The position numbers and the translations under genes were made by a program. Shown piece after piece: positions 45,940 to 55,899 of a stretch of 64,000 nt of DNA. Each line of letters starts with the position of its first letter. The stretch's first letter is position 1. Origin of the DNA: Lytechinus pictus (Eukaryota > Echinodermata > Echinoidea > Temnopleuroida > Toxopneustidae); NCBI RefSeq assembly GCF_037042905.1, contig NC_087246.1, positions 34,342,001-34,406,000 on the forward strand, given 5' to 3'. The notes under the pieces are model-generated. The model did not search any database, was not told where the DNA came from, and saw only the letters and a list, made by a program, of their open reading frames with translations.

Positions 45940-48574
45940 TTGTAACGCTGTGAAAAGGGGTGCCGTCTCCGGCCTTTATCTTGAAGAAAAGAACACAACC
46001 TCATAAAAATCGAAAATATGAATGACAAATTGCATCTCATTACACTATTAGAGTGATTACATGGGGATTATGCTATTAATTTGGCATTTTAAAAACCTGA
46101 TTTCTCGGGATGAAATTCTAAATAATTTGCACTTACCTGTCCGTTTATAGGCCTGTAATAGATAACAATGTTGATATACTATCATATAAACAATCATATA
46201 AAAATAAAAACATACAGCGGACATTAATAGAAAGATTGACAATTAATTCAAAAGACTGCAGTGAATATATATTAGCCCTTCTCTGGATTTCCCTACCTTT
46301 AACTGCATCGTCCTCCTTCCATCCTTCCCACATATACGTCCTTTGATTCTATGTTTATGTTGGATATAATTTTGTAATTTCTATATAGGCCTACATGATA
46401 TGTAACTTGCTTTAATTTGTATGAAATATAGGCCTATCATTTTTATATATTAAGTTGTACAATAATTCTGTATAAGTTAGTGTTTTGATCTACATGCGCT
46501 ATTAAAGGGCATCTCATTATTGTTCTTGGTGAGCCTCCCGTTACACCATCAATGTTGAAATTTGTGTTATTTGGTGAACGTGCTGATTTTGTTCTTATAG
46601 GAACATAATAAATTCCCCAAAATCTGCAGGCCTATATGGCCCGAAAATAAAATATTGATTTAAAATGTCGAGAATATAGCCTAATTTGTTCAAACTTTTC
46701 AAAAATGACAGTTTTAATTCCCTTCACTTTAAGTTAGATTTGTTTTAATTCGCTTTTTAGGGGCCGTGTGTGCAATTAAAATAACAAACACACCTAAGCA
46801 AATTCGCTTTAACATACTGATCAAAATAAAATACAGGGGGCGCGACCGGACCCCTCCCTGAAATGAAAATGAACATTACACATAATAAATTATTGTGATT
46901 TTATACACCCCATCACTTTCAAAATCATTCCGCGACGCCGTAACATAATATAATAATTTTGTTCATCCATGGAAATCTTATTTAAAAAAAACTGATCGAA
47001 TAACCAAACTCAGGTCCATAGGCCAGCAAATGACATTAAAGGAAGAAAACTAGAAAATCAAATTCAGTTATACTTTTAAAATGAAAAACAAAACTGGATA
47101 TTCAAAACGCGTGTTTATCTGTTTATATGTTAGGCCGGTGCCAGTGCTGACAAATATTTGCCATAAAGTTCATTTATTCAAGCGACACAGACACAGTTAA
47201 TTAACACAATTTCAAGGCAGGTATCAAATTTGAGATTAAATTAGGATTTTAATATCTTATTCCAAGTATTGTCACTTTTGCAATATTATTGTTTCATAAT
47301 TATGTTTGGTTTTAGTACTCACAATTTTGCAACCGTTTTCATAATTATGATAAGTTTGCATTGATGTCTTTCATGATATTAGTTTTATACACTCTTGCAG
47401 TAGTAATAATATTCTTTATAGTATAATACAAATTATATATCATAATCCCGCCCCTTTTCTTCTCTCCTTCTCCCCCTTCTTCCTCTCCTTATTATTCTAT
47501 CCTTGATTTGTTCACATGATATTGGTCCAATCATTATAGGATCAGAAACAACGGCGATAAACAAAATATTTCAGCCAGTTTGCCGATCAGCATATTTTCA
47601 GCCGGGGAGAATCAAGTCTATACTTTCCAGAAAATCAAAGTAAAATTGTTTTGCGCATTGTGATTTGTTTACTCTCCGAAGTTTTAAAATGTTTGCAAGG
47701 CAATAAGACTGTACATAAACATCCAACCCCCCATTAGGCCTCCTGTACACATTGCAAAATTGTACGACTGCATGCGCGCATTTGATATGCAAATTTTGCT
47801 GTCAACAAACTTTTCTATACATTGATCGCAAGTAAGAAAGTATACTTTTATATACATATTTATAAATATGATGGGATGGTTGCCAGCAAAGGAAATCTAA
47901 ATCATCAATTTTTAACTGAATCAATGCGTAAATCATTTCCAAATATCAATAAAAAGTCATTTTATGATTCGCGAGTTTTTGTGATGTTGGTTTACATCAG
48001 CGTGTAAGACATGGGGAAAAGGGATCGAGTTATTATAGGCCCTATTGTGTAGATATATATGGAAAATGAATTATAACAATTATCTAAAGTGAAGAAATAA
48101 ATTATCAGCAATCAGCATAATAGTAATTAGGAAACTATGAACTATAAAAATACAATCGTGGTTTTTTTTTCGATACAGCGTCTCAGATGCATCAGACACT
48201 GTGATATGGCCTATGAATTTTCTTAGGTTAATGTACATCAAATCATATTAAAACACATTAAATTTATTTATCAGGACCTAGGCCTAAATGTTATTTTTGA
48301 TATTCATCTCTTCCAAATCATTAGAAAATAGAAGTCATATTAATGTATCGAAATTTTACCTAAGCAAAAACAATTGGGACTTTAAATCGTTTGCCTGTAT
48401 TATAGCTGTATCGGCCTATATTGTGCGCTATAGATAGGCCTATATAGGCCTTTTGACCTCAGTTTTGCTAGATTTTTGTTGTATTTGAACTTTAATCCAG
48501 TGCAATATTTACAATTTTGCTTTTCCATATGCTTTCGTGCTCATATGTCATCAATTTGTCATGTTCTGTGCTCA
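45940..48574. other. AT-rich stretch between the inverted repeats
   Basis: 2.6 kb with many TAGGCCTA octamers and no supported exon. A CAGGGGGCGCG...CGACGCCGTA pair at about 46834-46943 looks like a worn MITE. A C/T-rich patch lies at 47450-47500. It encodes no transposase that I can recognise. Confidence 0.5.
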
Positions 48575-48720
48575 TCCGTGTACATGCCCCATAGGTACTG
48601 TACGCGCATGGCAGGCTGCGAATACCTATCGAGCAATGGCGGACGGTCTCCACGTAATCACAGCGATTTGACGAAGTACGCCCTCTAGCGTTACTAGTAT
48701 ACATCTCTATGGGATTATGC
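48575..48720 (-). repeat. Right copy of the ~140-bp inverted repeat pair
   Basis: In reverse complement it reads CATAGAGATGTATACTAGTA, ACGCTAGAGGGCGTACTTCG, then CGCCATTGCTCGATAGGTAT, matching 45795-45935. ACGCCCTCTAGCG at 48679-48691 also resembles a CTCF core on one strand. Confidence 0.7.
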
Positions 48721-49012
48721 CACTTAGCACTACGTGTAGTCTGCAGGCACAGACCCTGATTGGAACTTAATCTGTAGGTGGGTCGATCCTGTCCATATCG
48801 ATGATCATTCGCACAATTAAGCCACATATACAACTTATTTTTCATCTTATATAAACATTTTTTTCATTCATTTGAATTGCAAAACATTTTTCATCATGTT
48901 ACCGTATCGCATTATTTTTTTTATTTATTAGTCCCAACAAAATAATAATATTCACCAATCATTTATATGCATATCCTGGTCGGTGTGCAAATTAAGGGAC
49001 TAATGACATCAC

Positions 49013-49276
49013 ACATGGCCGTATGCAGCGGGGGGGGGGGGGGGCAGGGGGCAGTTGCCCCCCCTCCCAGAAATTCTAAAATCTTAAAGACATTTTTACC
49101 GAAATATTTTAACAAAATTCACCACAAGTATGCACCAAACCTACAATTTCACTTGACAAAATGCAAAATCGCCCCAATGACAAGCTCGGTCGCTTCGCTC
49201 GCTCGCTTTCATTTTTTGGAAAAAGTTTACACGTGCTGCCCCCTCCCCCCAGTGAAAAATTTCTGCATATGGCCTT
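49013..49276. mobile_element. 264-bp hAT-type MITE, 8-bp duplication GACATCAC
   Basis: GACATCAC flanks both ends (49005-49012 and 49277-49284). Left end ACATGGCCGTATGCAG; right end (reverse complement) AAGGCCATATGCAG. Inside are a G run, a C run and a GGTCGCTTCGCTCGCTCGC segment that recurs in other elements here. Non-coding. Confidence 0.75.
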
Positions 49277-49401
49277 GACATCACCCACTCACTATTAGTT
49301 TTGTATGTTATCATATGACAATTTCAAATATTGTTCTCTCCAATGTCATGTGAAACAAAGTTTTATTCCTCCATTGTTCCATGTGGAACTAATTGTCTTG
49401 A

Positions 49402-50616
49402 AGGTCATGTCTACCCCAGAAAAATGTTGATTTAAATAGAGAAAAATCAAACTAGCATAACACTGAAAATGTCATCAAAATCGGATGTAAAATAAAAAAG
49501 TTAATTATGACATTTTAAAGTTTTGCTCATTTTTCACAAAACAGTGATATGCACAACTCAGTGACATGCAAATGAGCCAGTCGATGGTGTCCCTCATTCA
49601 CTATTTCTTTGGTTTTTTTAATTGTTTGAATAGTATAATATTTCATTTTTTACAGATTTGACAATAAGGTCAAGGACTAACTTGACTAAACCATATAGTA
49701 TTAAAGGGATGGTCCGGGCTGAAAATATTTGTATCTAAATAAATAGAGTAAAATCCACAGCGCAAAATGCTGGGAAAAAATCCTCAAAGTCGGAAAACAA
49801 ATAACGAAGTTATTGAATTTTAAATTTTATCAATACTTTGTGAAAACAGTTATATGCACATCGCCATGAATATTCATTAGGTGGGCTGATTATGTCACAT
49901 CCCCACTTTCCTTTTTCTTATGTTATTACATGAAATCATAATTGATTCATTTTTTCATGTGTGTAAATGATGTGTCTCCATTATGATGAAATAAGTTGCG
50001 GCAAGAATAATTAATGCACTTAATCAGTTGTCAATCCAATTATTTTAGTTATTGGTAGAAAAATTTGAATAAACCTAATTTCATATATTATAGAATACAA
50101 AAGAACAAGTGGGGATATGACATCATCACCCCACCTAATGAATATTCATAAAGACATGCCTAGAACTGTTTCACCGGAATAACGCAAATCTTTGAAATTC
50201 AATAACTTCGTTTTTTTGTTATCAAATTTTGATCAAAATCTTCAGCATTGTGCTTTGTGAATTTTACTCTATTTATTGAGATATAAATATCTCCAGCCTG
50301 GACCATCCCTTTAAACAGTGCTAATTCCACAAGTTCAGGGAGGAGTTAATCGTTGTTTCACTTGACAATAAGGGAAAAAATAGAATATTCAATATTTCAT
50401 ATGATAAAATACAAAAGAAATAGTGAGTGGATGACATCATCAGTCTCCTCATTTGCATACCGACCAGGATGTGCACAACTGTTTTGTGAATTTAAGCGAA
50501 ACTTTAAAATGTCATAAGAACTTACTTATTTTACATCCGATTTATTTTCAGTGTTATGCTTGTTGGATTTTTCTCTTTTTATTCAAATAAACTTTTTGTT
50601 GGGATGGACTTGTCCT
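49402..50616. mobile_element. Second copy of MITE family T-A, interrupted by another MITE
   Basis: Matches 36543-37133 at both ends (AGGTCATGTCTACCCC; reverse complement of the right end AGGACAAGTCCATCCC) and throughout its arms. The flanking TTGA/TTAC are worn TTAA. It is split by the 606-bp element at 49705-50310, inserted at the TTAA that stands uninterrupted in the 36543 copy (near 36810). Confidence 0.85.
49705..50310. mobile_element. 606-bp MITE with TTAA duplication, nested (family T-B)
   Basis: AGGGATGGTCCGGGCTGAAA at the left and its near-inverse CAGCCTGGACCATCCCT at the right. Perfect TTAA lies at 49701-49704 and 50311-50314. Internal arms match too (CACCTAATGAATATTCAT versus ATGAATATTCATTAGGTGGG). 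Non-coding, T2/Kolobok-like by ends and target. Confidence 0.88.
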
Positions 50617-50640
50617 TTACAGTTCAAGGTTCAATAAAGA

Positions 50641-51010
50641 GAGACCTTCACTTGTCAAATCTGTAAAAATTGAAATATAGAATTGAAATATAATTAAAAA
50701 GAATAAATAAATAGCGAGTGAGTGACATCATAGGAATAACGGAATTTCTAGCCGGGCCAGTGACGATCATGAACAGCTTCGTCAACGACATCTTCGAGCG
50801 GATTGCCGGCGAATCTTCTCGGCTGGCCCATTACAATAAGAAATCGGGTCTCCCATTTTCATAACATTGAGTTGTGCATATATTGTCTTTTGAAAAATAA
50901 GCGAAACCTATAGCTATTACTTCCGATTTTAATGATTTTTTTTGCGTATTGTTAGATTTTTCTTTATTGACTCAAATCATTCTTTTCTGGGTACATGGAC
51001 TCGACCTTTT
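50641..51010 (+). mobile_element. Third, partial copy of MITE family T-A
   Basis: Contains AGTGAGTGACATCATA, TGTGCATAT and AATAAGCGAAACCTATA in the order of the right half of 36543-37133, ending near ATGGACTCGACCTTTTGA. The left half is missing and the ends are worn. It carries the histone H2B fragment. Confidence 0.7.
50766..50846 (+). pseudogene. Histone H2B gene fragment (27 codons) inside a MITE copy
   Basis: Frame 50766-50846 reads [16 protein letters not shown], then [11 protein letters not shown]. This is the alpha2 helix and following part of histone H2B, nearly invariant in animals (usually EASRLAHYN). It is GC-rich with histone-like codon use in AT-rich surroundings. Neither neighbouring H2B sequence nor a start or the C-terminal helix follows: the frame leaves H2B at 'GLPFS'. 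It is too short to be functional. Confidence 0.85.
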
Positions 51011-51398
51011 GAAACACACAAGAGGCTATGCGTACAGTATAGTACTCTTTTTTCATAGTACATAAGCAATAGGCATAATGAGCCAAAATTTTCGAGGGGG
51101 CCAGGTGAAGCGAAGCGAGCGATCAAAAATGTTGACATAATATTCAGAAAATAATATATTTCACCCTTTTCCCTTTCCTTTTCTTTTTTTTTTGTCTTGG
51201 TCGTGATTTTTTTAGAGGTATATGTACTCTCTTAAAAAGGATGGGCAAAAAAGATAAATTTTTAAACCATCACTGGGCAATATACTGTCCACACATCTAT
51301 TGGTTAAAATAATGACTAATAATTTGGTAAAAAAATTGCTCAATTGGATAATAATTGCCCAGAATATTATATATATATATATTTATATATAAATGTGT

Positions 51399-51470
51399 AA
51401 AGTTATCCAAAGGGTAGATAGCTCTGGGGAACCTTGATTTAAGCTACGCCTACCATTGTTCTCTTCATCC
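51399..51470 (-). repeat. Left arm of a ~70-bp inverted repeat
   Basis: TTATCCAAAGGG, AGCTCTGGGGAACCTTGATT and TAAGCTACGC reappear inverted at 51790-51860, beside the SINE there. This looks like two fragments of the same dispersed repeat in opposite orientation, flanking the (TA)n tract. Confidence 0.75.
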
Positions 51471-51479
51471 ATTTCTTTA

Positions 51480-51482
<3 letters not shown>

Positions 51483-51555
<73 letters not shown>
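51483..51555 (+). repeat. (TA)n microsatellite
   Basis: A pure TA run of about 73 bases. Such tracts extrude cruciforms and vary in length. Tyr/Ile frames across it are artefacts. Confidence 0.98.
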
Positions 51556-51559
<4 letters not shown>

Positions 51560-51789
51560 ACCAGCATACATTACCCAACACAGTGGACAGTATGTTGCCC
51601 AACATTTTAAGTGTGTATATATTGTATGGTTGTGTAAGCACGTTTGTACCAATTAAGTGGATATAATGAAAAAAATGTGGGTTTTATCATTACCTTTAAT
51701 ATATATAAATTATGTGTGTATATGTATATAAATTTGAGAAATTATACATGTACAACAGCTTTGGCTACTCTTGTATTTAAATATTGTGA

Positions 51790-51970
51790 AAGAAATTAAT
51801 GAAGAGAATACGCGTAGCTTAAATCAAGGTTCCCCAGAGCTATCTGCCCTTTGGATAAATATTGGTGATGCCGAAAAATGTCTCTGCCAGGAATCGAACC
51901 CGGGTCCCCATCTTTGAACACCGGTGCTTTAACCACAATACCACTGAGACGGGTTAGTGGCTATAGGGCG
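51790..51970 (-). mobile_element. tRNA-derived SINE, minus strand
   Basis: In reverse complement an A-box-like TCTCAGTGGTATTGTGGTTA (about 51930-51950) and a perfect B box GGTTCGATTCC (51891-51901) stand at tRNA-like spacing, preceded by GACCCG. The tRNA arms are not all closed, so it is a SINE head or tRNA pseudogene rather than a tRNA gene. Its tail includes the inverted arm described at 51399. Confidence 0.65.
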
Positions 51971-52227
51971 ACCCGATCCGATTGACCGTCAGCTAGACAG
52001 ATTTTCGACACCAACAATTAAATTTCCCTTGTTGGGTGTAGGTGAGTTTTGAACAATGACAAGCCGCCATGCTTCAGCTGGATCAAAGCTATTGCTTAGA
52101 TACAATTATAATGAAATAATATTTGGGACAAATTATACAAATGTGAGATTCAAATTCAAATAAACATTTATTTTCTTCCATTTTATTACATTTTTCGAAA
52201 ACATCAATTCATGCAAAAATCAATTTG

Positions 52228-52267
<40 letters not shown>

Positions 52268-52268
52268 C

Positions 52269-52300
<32 letters not shown>

Positions 52301-52435
52301 TAATATATAATACTATATATATATATAATACTATATATATAATACTATGTATATATAATACTATAATATTATAATATATAATACTATATATATATATATA
52401 ATACTAAACCTTTTGTGAATATTATATATATATAT
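52228..52435 (+). repeat. TA-rich degenerate microsatellite
   Basis: TATATA runs broken by repeated AATACTA units. Simple repeat. Confidence 0.95.
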
Positions 52436-52490
52436 ATCAATGAACGCATTTAAATGCATTAACATGCATTTTAGTGATGATCAAAACTGA

Positions 52491-52700
52491 CAGGCGCGAT
52501 AGCTCAGTCGGTAGAGCGGGGGATTCGTATTCTGGTGACCCGGGTTCGATTCACACTTGGTGCGCTAGTGCCCTTTGGTAAGGCATTAATCCTCATTACC
52601 AGGTCCTTCGGAGAGGACCTTAAGCCGTCGGTCCTCTGGTTGCTTGCTTACAAGCATTCATGCTTTCTTAGCAATCAGGTAAAAAAATCCCCACCAAACA
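52491..52700 (+). mobile_element. tRNA-derived SINE, plus strand
   Basis: The head GGCGCGATAGCTCAGTCGG has a good A box (TAGCTCAGTCGGTAGAGC), and GGGTTCGATTC at 52542-52552 is the B box. The body (TGCCCTTTGGTAAGGCATTA, GGACCTTAAGCCGTCGGTCC, GCTTGCTTACAAGCATTC) and an A-rich end near 52680 follow. The T stem does not close, so it is not a tRNA gene. Confidence 0.8.
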
Positions 52701-53690
52701 CCAAACACAGAGGAAAAAAGCAATGAAACCAAAATTGATTTATTTCATCATACTTACGCATATAGAGATAGAGATCAAGTGTCTGACAAAACAGCCAATT
52801 GTTCGATTGCCAAACAAGGGGGGGGGGGGAAATAACAGCCATGAAATTAGATAAGATAAGAATAAAGTGAAAACAAAAATACAGAAAAGAATCCCCCAAA
52901 AAGGAATAAAAACGAGTCTGTTCTTTTTTTTCTTTTTGTTGTTGTTTTGTTTTAGAGAAGAAAAGAATACAGCTGTGGCGAAAATGGTCAATTGACTGAT
53001 CGCCATTAAAACGAAGAAGTTATTTCGATTTCCTGAAAAGGAACTTCTGTGCATAAAAGCATTTACGCGTTCTTCTAGAGCAAAGTGTTAGCACAGCCGG
53101 CTTGTTCGACGGTAATATAAAGAATTATTAATCTATTATATAATTGAAATCATATTGCTACACGCTTTCAACATGTTCAATGACATCTAACGTTCACATT
53201 TCGTAAATGTTTTTTTTCTACGAAAGGTTCGATCGAATCCTCATAAATCGCATCCCATGTTTATTCTCTAGAATCATATATAATATAACAGATTACCACG
53301 TGTTCCTGCGATATTTGCCTCAGATATTCGCTTTCCTTGTTTATCATCATCACCTTGCTAAAATAACAGTAATCGCTAACTCAATCATGCACGTTTGTTA
53401 TTCCGAAATTTTATTAAGGTTTGATATTCCAAAGGATTGTTAATTCAAAAACATATAATGCTTTATGTTTCTGAATGTTCATTTTTCCAAAGGTTCGATA
53501 GTCCGAAATGAGGTAGGTTTATAGTTCATTAGATGTAACGAACCTTATGTACTTCATCTTCGGAATATCGGAACCTTCGGAATAACGAACCTTCGTAATA
53601 ACAAACCATATTTTCATTCTCAAATTAAGGAACCTTTAGGATAATGACACAAAATAATTATTGTTCAGATTAAGAAACAGGCCCGTATAC
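52701..53690. other. Non-coding AT-rich stretch
   Basis: No exon supported. A G run lies at 52819-52829. From 53400 to 53650 short units such as GGAACCTTCGGAATAACGAACC, 'AAAGGTTCGAT' and their inverses recur, suggesting a worn inverted-repeat element. Confidence 0.5.
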
Positions 53691-53723
53691 AGCAGGCTGG
53701 TTTTCAACAAGGGGTTCAATTTC

Positions 53724-53935
53724 AGGGGCAGATCAAGCCTTTGCCATTATAAGGGGTGGGGGGGGGGGGGGTAGAGGTGAGGTTCATTCCCAGCTCGGTC
53801 TCTCAAAGAGCGATCTGCGATTTTTTAATAGTGAAAAAGGAGAAGAAGTTTAAAAAGAGAAAGAAAGCAGATCCAGCCTTCGCCAATAGGGGGGGGGGGG
53901 GGAGGGGGTTCAGCCACATTTTCCCCGACCGGCCG
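53724..53935 (+). repeat. Duplicated G-tract MITE ends
   Basis: CAGGGGCAGATCAAGCCTTTG...AAGGGG(TG)n and GCAGATCCAGCCTTCGCCAA...GGGGG are two related left-end-like segments with long G runs (about 53756-53771 and 53890-53901). They resemble the CAGNGGCGGATC elements elsewhere. Complete boundaries were not found. Confidence 0.4.
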
Positions 53936-54153
53936 CTCGAAGTTGATTTTGTTTGTTTCTTTGAAGGGGTAGTCCTAATAGTCACTTCTAAGCTTTATTC
54001 TTGTAAATCAACATAAATATATAATAATCTCATAAGCCTTACTGTATTTAAATAGAGCGAGCGCAAAGCGCAAGCTATTTTTTTATTTCATGTATTTTGT
54101 CCAACATTTAAACATTCTGGGCAATGTTTTTTTTATCCTAAACGAGATGCTTA

Positions 54154-55780
54154 CAGCGGCGTAACAGGGGTCGGTGGCCAGGGGGGGGGGGGGGGGGCAA
54201 GAGCCAAAAATTTCCCGGTCATATCATGGTATGAACAGGCGTAATGGTGTAATGAGGCGACGATTTTGAGAGGGCCAGACATTGCGTATCAGGCAGAATT
54301 TATCTTTTGGAAAAAAAAAAGAGTTTCGAGCGAGCGAGCAAAAATTTTGACATTTTAATACAAAAATCAAATTTTGTGATAGATTTTGACATGATATCCA
54401 AAAAATACATTTCACTCTTTTCTCTTTCCATTCCTTTTTTTGTGATCTGTACGCCACGTGAACAGGATTATTTGCGGCAGTAGCGTGCAGAGTAAACAAA
54501 ACAAAAATGAGGGGCGCAGTATGACGCATGTGCTAAAAAGCTGCTTAATATAAGTCCCAAGTGAGCGGAGCGAGCGAGAAAAAAATCACCTTTTCATGAG
54601 AATATAACTTTGAGATATTTTTTGACATTATATTCAGTAAATAAAATCATATCCTACACTTTTCCTTTGCCTTTCTTTCCTCCTTTTTTCTTGGTAGAAC
54701 TTTTGGGGACCATGGCCCAACCCTTCCATACTCATATACGGCAGTGCTATGCGGTTGGGGTCTGGGGCGGAGCCCCCGGAACTTCTTGATATCAAAGCCA
54801 TTTAAACCTCGCAGATTGCAGCTATTTAATCAAAACGCGGGTATATACAGAATATAGCTTTTACACAACACATTCATTCAACCCAGTTAAACCAAATATT
54901 TTGAGGGGGCAAAACATAGCAATGTGGGAAAGTTTGTATAAAAAAAAAAAGTCGCCAGCGAGCAAAGCGAGCTGGAAAAAAATTGCCTATTGAAATTAAA
55001 TTCTAATTATGTGATAGATTTCTCCATTATATTCAGCAAATAACACATTTCATTGTTTCCATTCATTTCATTATACGTTGTCTCCTATAATTTCTTTTAT
55101 TTCCTCTTGGGTGTTGAACCAAGACCCTCCCCCGCCTGTACGCCAGTGATTGAACGTAAAGCTTAATGTAGGAAGGGTCCCTACAGGGGGCGTAATAGAG
55201 CCATTTGAAGGTCATAGATGAAGAGCCCCTACTGCTTGGGGTCTGGGGCTAAGCCCCGGTAGCTTATTTGCATAAAATTGAGCAAGCTAATAGCACAATG
55301 TTGTATGCAGTCCATCTTTCTTCCCGCTCTTTATTATCTATCCTCGTCAGCCCGGTCGTGTTATTAAGTTTTTATTTCTTGTGCCTTTTCTTTGTTTTCC
55401 AATTTAGCTTTTGACTAATTCCATTCTACCTTCATTTCCCGCTATTGTTTGTCAGTTTGTGATCTTTCCCATCATGCTATTGCACTACATAGGTCTATTT
55501 CGGAATGATTTGTTCTTTCTCAAATGCTCTTCTTTTGTTCTTCTTCCCGCTTTCCTTCCTTTTCCATTTAAAGGACATCCATTTAAAAAAAATATATATT
55601 TTTTGTTTTCTTTCCACTTTTCCCTTTCTCTTTCCTTTTCCTCCTTTCCTTTCCCTCTTTTCTTCCCCTTTCTTTCTCCCTCTCTTTTATTTTTTCCCTT
55701 TTTTATTTTCCCGGTGAAATTCGCCAGGGGGGGGGGGCAACTTGCCCCCCCCTGCCCCCCCCCCGCCTGTTACGCCACTG
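54154..55780. mobile_element. 1,627-bp non-autonomous hAT element, 8-bp duplication GATGCTTA
   Basis: Perfect GATGCTTA on both sides (54146-54153 and 55781-55788). Left end CAGCGGCGTAACAGGGG; right end (reverse complement) CAGTGGCGTAACAGGCGGGG. CAG...CTG ends plus an 8-bp duplication define hAT. The interior has G tracts and GAGCGAGCGAGC-type segments at about 54331, 54562 and 54955, each followed by AAAAATTTTGAC or similar, plus a pyrimidine tract at 55500-55710. No transposase frame is seen. Confidence 0.88.
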
Positions 55781-55899
55781 GATGCTTATTCAACAATATT
55801 AGATAATTTTCAATATACGTTTTGATCTGATCTAAAAAGGATCTGTTAACGGCTGCTTGCAGTTAGCCATGAAGACGTTACATATTTGAACAATCAATA

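Larger units (their letters stand above)
51213..51613. mobile_element. Interrupted copy of the ACTCTTAAAA MITE
   Basis: ACTCTCTTAAAAAGGATGGGCA at the left and TGGACAGTATGTTGCCCAAC, ATTTTAAGTG at the right match the termini of 17316-17510. The interior is expanded by other DNA, including the (TA)n tract and a SINE-flank fragment at 51399-51470. Confidence 0.6.

Noticed and set aside
52491-52565. tRNA gene
   Set aside because: A and B boxes are good, but the T stem does not close and a SINE body follows; called a SINE.
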